Assembly: GCA_951799405.1 (NCBI GenBank)
Contig: OX637339.1
Location: 20,522,001-20,586,000 of the forward strand
DNA: 64,000 bases
Source: Agapetus fuscipes
Lineage: Eukaryota; Arthropoda; Insecta; Trichoptera; Glossosomatidae
Direction: 5' to 3'
In this document: positions 12,501-24,500 of the stretch, piece after piece
Layout: every line of letters starts with the position of its first letter
Numbering within the stretch: the stretch's first letter is position 1
Program-made: the position numbers and the translations under genes
Notes under the pieces: generated by a model
Told to the model about the DNA's origin: nothing
What the model saw: the letters and a program-made list of their open reading frames with translations, nothing else
Database searches by the model: none

Positions 12501-15500
12501 CATACAGAACAGATGAGTCCACGCTCCATATCCCAGCATACAGAACAGATGAGTCCACGCTCCATATCTCAGCATACAGAACAGGTGAGTCCACGCTCCA
12601 TATCCCAGCATACAGAACAGATGAGTCCACGCTCCATATCTCAGCATACAGAACAGGTGAGTCCACGCTCCATATCCCAGCATACAGAACAGATGAGTCC
12701 ACGCTCCATATCCCAGCATACAGAACAGATGAGTCCACGCTCCATATCCCAGCATACAGAACAGGTGAGTCCACGCTCCATATCCCAGCATACAGAACAG
12801 ATGAGTCCACGCTCCATATCTCAGCATACAGAACAGATGAGTCCACACTCCATATCCCAGCATACAGAACAGGTGAGTCCACGCTCCATATCCCAGCACA
12901 CAGAACAGGTGAGTCCACGCTCCATATCCCAGCATACAGAACAGATGAGTCCACGCTCCAAATCTCAGCATACAGAACAGATGAGTCCACACTCCATATC
13001 CCAGCATACAGAACAGGTGAGTCCATGCTCCATATCCCAGCACACAGAACAGGTGAGTCCACGCTCCATATCCCAGCATACAGAACAGATGAGTCCACGC
13101 TCCATATCTCAGCATACAGAACAGATGAGTCCACACTCCATATCCCAGCATACAGAACAGGTGAGTCCACGCTCCATATCCCAGCACACAGAACAGGTGA
13201 GTCCACGCTCCATATCCCAGCACACAGAACAGGTGAGTCCACGCTCCATATCCCAGCACACAGAACAGGTGAGTCCACGCTCCATATCCCAGCACACAGA
13301 ACAGGTGAGTCCACGCTCCATATCCCAGCACACAGAACAGGTGAGTCCACTCTGCATGCTTCACCTAAACTCGTGTCTGTGTTGCTATTCCAGGTAATGC
13401 ACCTTGCACACATTATGAGGAACACAAATACTGCGTAATCTTATCACCCACTAAGGGTAATGCTAAAGAGCATTGTGCCTGAAGAACCCACATGATGGTA
13501 TTTCTTCTATTGATACTAACATTGCAATGTATTATGTATTCCAGGGTGTCCATGAGGAACGCCATAGGTCTCTCCTTTGACTACAACTCCTCCCGCCTCT
13601 TCTACTCTGATATACAGCGGGGATCCATCAACACCGTGTTCTTCAATGGAACAGGACACACAGTTCTTGTGGATCGTAAGAAGCATCCTTCATGTCTACC
13701 AGATAACAATCAAGTCGAGCATCTCTGACACTTGTCCATGACTATGTTCAATAGCGATGGAATCTTCACACAGCCTTATCTTACACCCTAAAAGACTTAA
13801 AATCTCACCATCAATATGAGAGCATGCCATGCTATTTTCATAGTTAACATACACATACAGTCCGGTCGATAGCTCAGTTGGTAGAGTGCTTGCATTCTAC
13901 CCCGGGAACTCGGGTTCGAATCTCACGGAGGAGGGTGTCAGAAATGATTTTCTATTTCGGTGTTTATTTCAAACCCCATAATAAAAATACCGGCAAGGCT
14001 TACTCAGCCTTCACGAGAAATGAGTACCAGCCCCCTCGGGAGCTGGGAAACCCCCACTTCAAGTGAAGTGGTTGGCGTAAGGCCGGCCCCCTTACCTGTA
14101 AAAATAAATAGGTTCAACTCGCCACATGCGACCCCTTCGAGGATAACGCGGCAAGAAGTTACACTATATTTGTAGCTTAGTTGCGTTGCGTTGCGAACAT
14201 ACACCACATTCAAAAGAGCCCCATTCATTCTATATGTTTTCAAAACATCCCATAACATACCTCTGTCTACCGAGTCAACAGTCTTCCAGATCCACGAAGA
14301 CCGAGAACAGCTTCCTCCTTACAGACAATGTTTTTTCAAGTTGTTGAAGTGTGAAAATCTGATCAACGCAGCCTTTACCAGTCTTAAAACCATACGGCAC
14401 ATCAGAAATATATTCACCGGTAGTCAGAAACACATTCTTAGTAATCTAAATCTAAGTTGCAAAGATTTGTATCATTTGAGATTCATATTAAATGCATTCC
14501 CACAAGCAGACACGCATAATTTCGCGCTCACACATGCCGCATGTGGACCTACAATATAAAAACCCAATCTCAAATGAACATAAGCCCTGCAACTCTTGCC
14601 GACCTTCCCTGAAACAGGGGTGACATTGGTAAAGTGAACCATTTTTTACAGTATGGGTGGTCAGCCTCATACCAACCTTTAAGTCAAGGAATACAAGCAA
14701 TTAATTACATCCAGTTATACAAACAAACAAACACTAAAAAATCTACAAAACATCTGTAAAAATGAAAATCGATTCTTGGCCTTAGCCGCCTACATTACAG
14801 ACCAGCCGCCAGTAATAATCACCTTACAAAAACTTTCCTTGTAATACTGATTAGACTGGTTGGTCTGAAATTCAAGTCTTTCTTGTCTCCTTTACTTTTG
14901 TAAATAGCAACAATGACTGCCTTCCTCCAGTCCATGGGCACACATTCACATGTTTTCAACATTTCACCATTCATTCCATCAAATCCAGCAGATTTTCCAT
15001 TCTTCAAACATCCAGTAGATACATTTAAATCTTCTCTCAAAACCTTTAAATAATTATTTTATTCCATTTGTGCATAGGTTGTTCTTTCACCTTGACCAAG
15101 AATTGCCATCCCTGCCTGTATTTACAAGCAAACACTCTTACTACTTTGCTACATGAACCTTGTTGTTGTTGATAGAGCAAGGCTCAGTGGAGGGGCTTGC
15201 CTATGACCACATATTTGGGAAGCTGTTCTGGACGTGCAACAACGATGCCACCATCAACTCTGTGAGCCTGCAGACTGCGCTGCGACTGGCCCAGGACCCC
15301 GACAAGGCCAAGGTCAGCGCCGGCCTGGGCGGGACAGCCAGTGTGGCCGATCCTCGGGCCAACAAGGCCGTGGAGAGGGTCATCAAGCTGGGGGCGACGG
15401 ACAAGCCCAGGGGCATCGCTGTGGACAGCTGCCAGACGTAAGGACCTTCAGACACAATACATCTGCCTGGATTGTCTATGGATTAATGGCAAACTGTATT

Positions 15501-18500
15501 TAAACAAAGCTTCCATACACTCTTGTCTCAAAAAGAAACATAGACAAACCAGGCAGAACATTCTCGTGAACAGTTTATCATCAAAATGTTTTACTAATGA
15601 TTACATTGTCACAGTTTTATTTGCACAAAATGGGGGAGTTTTACCTACCATTAAAACTCTTATTATGTTTCTATAGATGTCTGGAGTCCATATTATGAGA
15701 GAAACAATCACTTTTTCCCTTTTATGTGGTTTTTTAGTCTATTCCTGGGTCTTTGATTTGCACTTTTTTACACTTTAGGCACTTTTCTACTCTATGGTCG
15801 CTTTTTCCCCATTTCCTGTTTCCCTATTTCCAGTTCCCCCATATACCGGTGGCCATTTGTCATAAAGCTCATAATACACCAGGTAGGGGTTACCTGGACT
15901 CCAGACATCTATAGAAACATAATAAGAGTTTTAATGGTAGGTAAAACTCCCCCATTATGTGTTCTGAGAGATGTCTGGAGTCCATATTATGAGAGATCTG
16001 TCTATTATCTCCTGGTGACCGGGGACGTCTTTATTTGATATTAACTGGTTGAAATAGGGAGGGATCTTCTGGAGCTGTATGTTTCAACATCTCTTTCTGA
16101 TAGTATTTTCTGAAAGTGTTTTCTATTGGGTAGTTCTCCAGCCAATTAAGTGATGCGACCGCTGAACGTGTGCTGCCGGGAGTGGCCTCTACTCCTGCTG
16201 ATTTTAGCGTGTTCTTTACCCATCCTCCTATGATTGTTCTTGTAGCTGCCTTCACTTGTCCTCGGGTGCTGATGAACAGGTTATAAATATTTTGTCCTGA
16301 TCTCCTTTCGCGTGATAGTTCAATCAGCTTCCTTATCCAGAAGACTGGGTTGACGTTGTGTTCCTTGGATTCCAGAAGTGTATCTGTTTTTGATCCAACA
16401 AATGGAATTAACACAATTGATGTGCCTTCGTCTAGAAAGTTTCCTTCTGTGATATTTAGCAAGGTCAGATCGTGTACTCTTCTTCCTGAGGATAACAGAA
16501 GTAAGATTGCTGTTCTACACGCAACTTCATAGAGAGAATCTGAACGAGGAGTGTTCCTGACTAGCCAGTCTTTCACTATCTGCGGATTCCACACAGGGGA
16601 CTTAGGAGGGTTAATCCTTACCATTGCTATGGCTTTTAATGTATGTTTCACTAGGAAATCTGAGCTGAGATTCTTTTCCATCATTGGGTTGCAGAAGGTT
16701 ACGATGGCTGACTTGTGTACCAGTATAGTCCTGTATGACAGTTTTTTGTTTATGAACAGTTGCGCTAGATACCTTGCCAATTGATTAGGAGATGATGTGT
16801 TGGGATGGGTATTTTCCGCCAGTATCCAGCGGCACCATCTTTGCCAAGCAGGTTTATATGTGTTGAGTGACATGAATGGATGGGTAGGTAGAAGAAAGGA
16901 TGACTATGAGAGGGTCGTAGGACCAAATGGAAGAGGTGTCATCAATGGCAGTGGGAGACGTCTTGTCGACATGTGTGTGGAGCATGGTATGTTTGTATCA
17001 AATACCTGGTTTAAACATAAAGACGTGCACACATATACGTGGTATGGGCCAAATACTCGCACTGTCATTGACTACATATGTATGGAAGAATGTATGAGAG
17101 GTGCCATAAGAGATGTCAGAGTCTACCAAGGTGTATCCGTGGGATCAGACCATCATCTCTTGTGTGCCACAGTTATGATAGGTAAAGTGAAAATGTTGAA
17201 AAGAACGAAAGTTATTAAGATGAAAAGAATAAAGGTAGAAAAACTAGATGATGAAAGTGTGAGGAATGATTTTGAAGTGGAAGTAAGCCAGATTTTGAAA
17301 TCGGATGAATGCAAGGAATTGGCGAAGAATGCATGTGTAGGAAAAATGTGGGAAACATTTAAAACATGTTTGGTTGAAAGTGCAAAGAAAGTATGTGGAG
17401 AAGTGACGATTGGGCATAGAAAAGGCAATGAATGGTGGAACGATAAGGTTAAACAAGCAGTGAAAGAGAAGAAAGATAGTTATTTAAAATGGATTAATGA
17501 TAGAAAGAATAAAATGTTAGAGACCGAGTACAAAAGGAAAAAATGGCTAGCGAAGAATGAAGTTCAAATGAGTAAGAGAAGTATGGAAGAGAAATTAAGT
17601 GAAAGAGCACAGAATGACTTCTCTGACAATAAAAAGATGTTTTGGAGCTGGGTGAGACAAAACAACGAAAGTTGTAAGTCCACAACTCCGGGAATCAAAA
17701 ATGTCAGCGGAGACATTCTGTGGAATAAAGAAGATGTAAAAAAGAGATGGAAAGAATATTTTAATGAGGTTTTTGGTGAAGATGAATGTGATTTAACTGT
17801 GAAAGGAGAATATGATGAGGGTAATGTTTTGAAAATATCGAAAGAAGAAGTAAGAAAGGTTATAAAGGAATTAAAGAATGGGAAAGCTGCAAGTGTGGAT
17901 GGTGTGAGACCTGAGATGTTGAAAGCGGGAGGAGAATGTGTGATCGAATGGATGAAAGAGCTTTGCGAATTGTGTGTTAGTGTCAAGGAGGTTCCATCGG
18001 ACTGGAGAGAGGCGGTCATTGTGCCAATTTACAAAGGTAAAGGCGACAAAAAAGACTGCCGTAACTACAGACCGATCAGCCTTCTTAGTGTGCCAGGTAA
18101 AGTGCTATGCAAGATTCTTATCCATAGGGTAAGATTATCCACCCAGGAGAAGGTCTCAGATATACAATCTGGCTTTATGCCAGAAAGAGGTTGCGTAGAC
18201 CAGATATTCGCGCTTCGACAGATAGTCGAAAAACAGCTGGCCGTTAATAAAAAGGTCTACGCGGCTTTCGTAGATCTTGAGAAAGCCTTCGACTCGGTGG
18301 ATAGAAGTATGATGTGGTGTGTGCTAGAGAAGTATGGTGTAAACAAAGCACTTTTGAATGCGATACGCGCCATCTATGTAAATAGCAGGGCGTGTGTCAG
18401 GGTGGATGGAGAATACAGCGAGTATTTTAATGTGTACAAGGGTGTGAGACAGGGTTGCATAATGAGCCCGTGGTTATTCAATATAATCATGGATCATTGT

Positions 18501-21500
18501 GTTAAACAAGCGAATCTGGAAGGACATGGCATACAAATTGGAGAGAGAAAAGTCGGAGTTCTGCTTTATGCTGATGACGCAGTATTAATTGCTGATTCAG
18601 CAGCGGAACTCCAGACAATGCTCTCTAGTTTGAACCATGTTCTGTGTGCAAGCAAGTTGAAAATTAATGCAAGTAAGACGAAAGTACTGATTTTTGACAG
18701 AAGGGATGAAACTGAAGAATGCACGTTTATGTTGAATGGTACGAAAGTTGAAATTGTGGATGAATTTAGATACTTGGGAAGTATGTTTGAGAAGAATGGA
18801 AAGATGACAAGAGAACTTGAGAATAGGGTGTGCAAGGGAAAGCAAGTGGTCGGTGCAATAGGAAGAATAGCAAAGAACAAGCGATTGACGATGGATCTGA
18901 GAATGGCGGTACACAATGGCATATTGTTACCGACTTTGATGTATGGAAGTGAAGCATGGACAGTGAATGATAGCGAAATGAGTAAAGTATGTACGGTGGA
19001 AATGAAGCATTTGAGAAGTATGACAGGAAAAACTTTGAGGGATAGAGTTAGGAATGAATGGGTAAAAAAAGAATGTAATTTGAAAGAGGATGTGAAAGTT
19101 AAAGTACAAAAGAATGTGATGAGATGGTTTGGGCATGTGGAAAGAATGAAAGATGATAGACTGACAAAGTATGTATACAAAGAAAGTGTGAAAGGAAAAA
19201 GAGGGAAGGGACGACCGAGAAAAGTATGGAGTGATCAGATTGAGGAGATTGTGAAAGAATGGGATATACAAAGTGAGCGTAAAAGAAGAAAATGCATGAA
19301 AAAGGTGATGGATATGAAGGAATTGAAAGAGGTATGTCAGGATAGGAAAAAATGGAGGCAAATCTGCAGAGGCTCTGGCCACCCCTAGCGGAATGGCGAC
19401 AGAGTTACAGTTACAGTTACAGTTACAGTTACAGTTACAGTTACAGAGTGTGGAAGCTCTCCATCCTGACAGGAGCAGTCTTTTCTCTTCCGCGTTTTGA
19501 AAGATTGCGCATGAGTCTGTGGAGTCTCTGGATACGTAAGTTGAACTCATGTGTGCCGTCGTGGATGCGAACAGGTCTATATCTGGTACTCCGAAATGAT
19601 TGAAAATGGCCTTCGTTGCTGTTGATAAAAGATGCCACTCTGGAGGGGATTTTCCTCTTGATAGGTGATCCGCGTCTCCGTTGTATCTTCCCGGTAGGTA
19701 CTGCGCTGTTAGCGAGATTTCCCATTGGCCTGCCAGAGTCAACAGATCTCGGGTAACATTTAGGAGTGTTTTGGATCTGGTGCCCCCTTCCTTGCGGATG
19801 TAGGCGACTACTGTCTTGTTGTCTGATTGTACCAGAATTTCGGAGCCAGAAAGGTCGTGCGCTGTGCGTTGCAGGGTTGTGAAAACAGCGAACAACTCTT
19901 TTCGTTTGGAGTGCCGCTTCTTTTGTTTGAACGGTCCACTGTCCTGACAGCATCAAGTCGTCCAGAGTTGCTCCCCAAGCTTAGTCTGACGCATCTGTTG
20001 TCAAGAAACGTTCGCAGGTTTCCCTGTGGATGGAACTTGATTCGTTCGCATTCCCTATCCCCCACTCTATTACTTGTAAGCTGTCCTCGGTCATTTGTCA
20101 TGACCTTCTTGGTGACAGGTGCTTCAGTGGCCTGCTCGCTATCTGCAATTGTCTGCAGTGGAGGCGACCATGAAGCTGGCAAAGTTTAGTCTTCCTAGGA
20201 GACTTTCCGCCAGTTTTAAGGACCATTTTCGAGAAGTCAGTATTGCTCGAAGTGAGTGGCACAATGCCTCTTTCTTCCGGTAAGAAAGACCTTCTTGGTG
20301 ACAGGTGCTTCAGTGGCCTGCTCGCTATCTGCAATTGTCTGCAGTGGAGGCGACCATGAAGCTGGCAAAGTTTAGTCTTCCTAGGAGACTTTCCGCTAGT
20401 TTTAAGGACCATTTTCGAGAAGTCAGTATTGCTCGAAGTGAGTGGCACAATGCCTCTTGCTTCCGGCAAGAAAGACGTTCTTGGTGACAGGTGCTTCAGT
20501 GGCCTGCTCGCTATCTGCAATTGTCTGCAGTGGAGGCGACCATGAAGCTGGCAAAGTTTAGTCTTCCTAGGAGACTTTCCGCCAGTTTTAAGGACCATTT
20601 TCGAGAAGTCAGTATTGCTTGAAGTGAGTGGCACAATGCCTCTTGCTTCCGGTAAGAAAGGAATTTGCAATTGTTATGCGTGTCCCAAACGATTCCCAAG
20701 TACTCTAATTGTTGAGTGGGGAAGAGCACTGACTTCTGGAGATTTACATACCACCCCAGAGATTGTAGGATATCTACTGCTAGATGCGATTGCCGACGAA
20801 GATCGTCCTTGGATTGGTTCGCAAGGAGGAAGTCGTCGAGATAAACGATTGTCCGGATATCTCGTCGCAGCAGTAAGTAGTTGGGCTACCCAATTTGTGA
20901 GGGTTGCAAACATTCTGGGGGCAGATGAAAGGCCAAAGATGCGATTGCCGACAAAGATCGTCCTTGGATTGGTTCGCAAGGAGGAAGTCGTCGAGATAAA
21001 CGATTGTCCGGATATCTCGTCGCAGCAGTAAGTAGTTGGGCTACCCAATTTGTGAGGGTTGAAAACACTCTGGGGGCAGATGAAAGGCCAAAGATGCGAT
21101 TGTCGACAAAGATCGTCCTTGGATTGGTTCGCAAGGAGGAAGTCGTCGAGATAAACGATTGTCCGGATATCTCGTCGCAGCAGAAAGTAGTTGGGCTACC
21201 CAATTTGTGAGGGTTGCAAACATTCTGGGGGCAGATGAAAGGCCAAAGGGCAGACTTGTCATCTGAAGTAATTCTCCTCGATAGACCAGTCGCAAAAATC
21301 TCCGATGTGCTATTGGGAGATGAAAGTAAGCTTGCGATAGGTCTCTTTTCGACAACCAATCGTTTGGCTGCAGAAACTCGGACACTTTGTAGTGGCTTAT
21401 GAGTTTGAACGGAGCCGGGTCTAGGAAGAAGTTTTAACGATTTCAGGTTGAAAATTATTCTCGGGGAATCGTCCGATTTGAGTGTTAGGAACATTTTTGA

Positions 21501-24500
21501 TAAGAAACTCTGACACTTTGTAGTGGCTTATGAGTTTGAACGGAGCCGGGTCTAGGAAGAAGTTTTAACGATTTTGGTTGAAAATCATTCTCGGGGAATC
21601 GTCCGATTTGAGTGTTAGGAACATTTTTGATAAGAAACTCTGACACTTTGTAGTGGCTTATGAGTTCGAACGGAGCCGGGTCTAGGAAGAAGTTTTAACG
21701 ATTTTGGTTGAAAATCATTCTCGGGGAATCGTCCGATTTGAGTGTTAGGAACATTTTTGATAAGAAGCTGGGAGATGACTCCGCTGCCTCTATAACTCCG
21801 GATTCGGTCATTTCCTTTATTTGAGAGTCCATTTCGGGTGAAGGACTCGTCTGGTATAGCATTAAGTGGCTCCCTCTGGGAAACCAGATAATCTATCCTT
21901 GGGTCCAAGACAACCCTAAGCCGTTTCTGACGCCGCGGCGGTGAACCTGATTCCGAAGTGTCATATCCGCATTTTTACATCCACACATTGAGATATATAC
22001 TATAGAGTCGCAACCATCATACAATCAGGAAAAAAATGTCAAGCCGAAGTCCGTTGGAAACGTTTTAATGCAGATGCAAGGAGACAATCAGTTTTTATCC
22101 AGCTTCTGCATCGAATAACGCGCACTGTACTCTCAGGTTAAAACAAGATAGCAATAATTTTAGCAAACACATGGCAGACTTCAAACACGACAAAAAGGGC
22201 TGGATGTCATAATTCTCTGATATAAAATTCCCCTACAGTAATACTATTAAAAATGAATGTCAGATTAAAATGAAATGTAACTTTAGTCCTTTACTTTTAA
22301 AAATAATATGAGCAAGTCTTCAACCAGCAACCCGGCAGTATACAACCTTATTGTCGGTGTCAAATGTGTAACATTAATTAAAATATATTTAAGAAAAACT
22401 AATTTTTTTCAAAAATAAATTGTTTTAATAATTAATCTGTGCTAGTATGTTGTGTTTTTTTCATTTGTGCATGTTGTATAATTGATCCAGTTCACAAGCA
22501 ATGGTGTTTGAAAACTCCAATCACAATATTTAGACATTTATGGCAATATGTATTACCACCTGTCACGTCCGTTCGCTGTGTAAGTCTGCGTGAGACTGAC
22601 GAGCCTCAAAATCGGGTTTTTCTCGAGTACGACTTTTGACTTACTACAGGGTGCTACGTGTTTCGAGCAACGTTACGTCTCTAGTATATATACCTCAATG
22701 CATCCACATCACCTGAATCCTGTGAGATTTCGGCGGGAGGTGGCCCTTTTTTGTTATCACAACTCATAACACTGATTTTGATGTTATCTAAAGTAAAAAC
22801 TCCGTTAAAATAACGAAAAACGTTTTTCGTAAATGCGTGGCATACCCACAAAAATACATTATATTTTTGTAGGTATGCCACGCTTATACACTTTTAAACA
22901 CCACAATTTCGCCTGTTTTATTTTTTAATTGTTCACAGGGACACAAGATGGTAAAATAACACTCTTTTTTAAATGTTTTTGCCCAGGAATATTGTCAATT
23001 CACTCAAATTTTCGAAGGTGAATTCAACTGACATGTGACCACAAGGGAAAAATGACGCTTTATGACAAATGGCCACCGGTATATGGGGGAACTGGAAATA
23101 GGGAAACAGGAAATGGGGAAAAAGCGACCATAGAGTAGAAAAGTGCCTAAAGTGTAAAAAAGTGCAAATCAAAGACCCAGGAATAGACTAAAAAACCACA
23201 TAAAAGGGAAAAAGTGATTGTTTCTCTCATAATATGGACTCCAGACATCTCTCAGAACACATAATGGCATCAGCAAGTCGAAAGTGCTTGAGGTAAAATA
23301 AATACTCAACTTGTGACAATAAAAGTGCGTTTAAAAAAAATAGACTTTTTGTTTTTGAAGGACGAGGATCTCCTTGATAGCTCAGCTAGTGAGGCTGCTG
23401 CACTCTAAGCCCTGACTCAGAAATGTATTCCTGTTGGCGCTGCCTTCTATTCCTCTTCCTTTAGTTGCAAACTTCTCAAGTTAATGAGAGTAGAGTTATC
23501 CTAGCATTAAGTGTGGGATGTGCCCCTAGTCTAGTGGCAACGCTTCAGACTCGTAAATGGAAGATTGTCAGTTCGAGTCGCAGCGGAACATCTTTACCAA
23601 AGACTGGTCACCAAAGGTCCATCCAGCCTTATAGCAACTGGGTCTTACTTGAGAATTGGCACTTTCTATAGCGAGGACCAAGCTCGCAGAGGGCTCTTGA
23701 GGTGTGATTCACACAAAAACAGCGCTCACATGGTTATCACCAATAGATCATCCTATAATCTATAATCTAAGTTGCAAGCATATATTCATTCAAAGCTCTC
23801 AGATGTATGCCCACAAACAAACACGTGTAGTTCGCGCTTACAAATGCTGATTGTGTACTTACAAATAAAATCCAAACCTCAAATGAACATAAATGAAATG
23901 AAAATGAAATGAAATGAAATGAAATGAAATGAAATAAAATTTATTCCTTCAAAAAAAACAAATGTAATGAAGGAATTACACTGTCTCACTAGATCTGTGA
24001 TCTGTTCTGAGACAGTGGAATCCGCATCTCAACAAATCACAAGAGAGAAAAAAAGGGTATAATAATATTGACTACTTATATATATTAAATAGTGCGAAAG
24101 TTGATTTCTGTCTCCCAGTTTTCTTCAGCCATTCTATCACAATTCTTCCCAGATTTTTACCCTCTCGGGATATATATTTTTCTATTTTAGGTAGAACATG
24201 ATTGTATATCCTCGGTGCCAAGAAGCAATAATATCTTTGTGCAAAGCTTGTTGTCAGTCCTGGAGGCCGAAGTTGCTGTCTGTTCCTAGTATTGTGTGCA
24301 AGTACGTAGTTGGGTTGATAAGGGGCTGTGTTGTGATATAAATGCAATATGATTCTCTTTATATATAATTGTCTTATATCAAGTACTCCCGTTTCAGAAA
24401 ATAGTTTTTCTGTTGGAAATCTAAATGGTTTCCATCTCATAACCTTTAAAACAGATCTCTGTACTCTTTCTAGAGGACTCAACAATGTTTTCGACATTCC

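Larger units (their letters stand above)
15629..23265 (-). mobile_element. DIRS-like tyrosine-recombinase retrotransposon, copy 1 (with nested RTE LINE)
   Basis: The element reads on the minus strand: RT, RNase H, then tyrosine recombinase. The ends are inverted repeats: 15677-15870 matches the complement of 23062-23250. Left and right tips lie outside the shared part, and both tips recur next to each other in an internal complementary region at 15896-15995, the hallmark of DIRS elements. There is no target-site duplication; both ends share AAT (15629-15631, 23263-23265). Without the nested RTE it is about 5.06 kb. The RT region is scrambled by tandem duplications. About 1.1 kb at the 5' side (21920-23060) is AT-rich with no gag recognised. 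Confidence 0.9.

Noticed and set aside
12127..13350. CRISPR array
   Set aside because: Units are contiguous without spacers, and this is eukaryotic intron sequence grown from an exon end.
11808..13438. Long open frames (over 400 codons) on both strands, with 12-residue repeats
   Set aside because: They arise from the 36-bp non-coding array, whose period is a multiple of three. All frames without a stop in the unit stay open.
13862..13932. A functional tRNA gene
   Set aside because: A and B boxes are good, but the stems are imperfect, a SINE body follows and similar heads recur at 59756, so a SINE is more likely.
17153..19180. Several minus-strand frames inside the RTE element
   Set aside because: They are antisense shadows of an A-rich coding strand and show only low-complexity Ser/Phe/Leu-rich translations.
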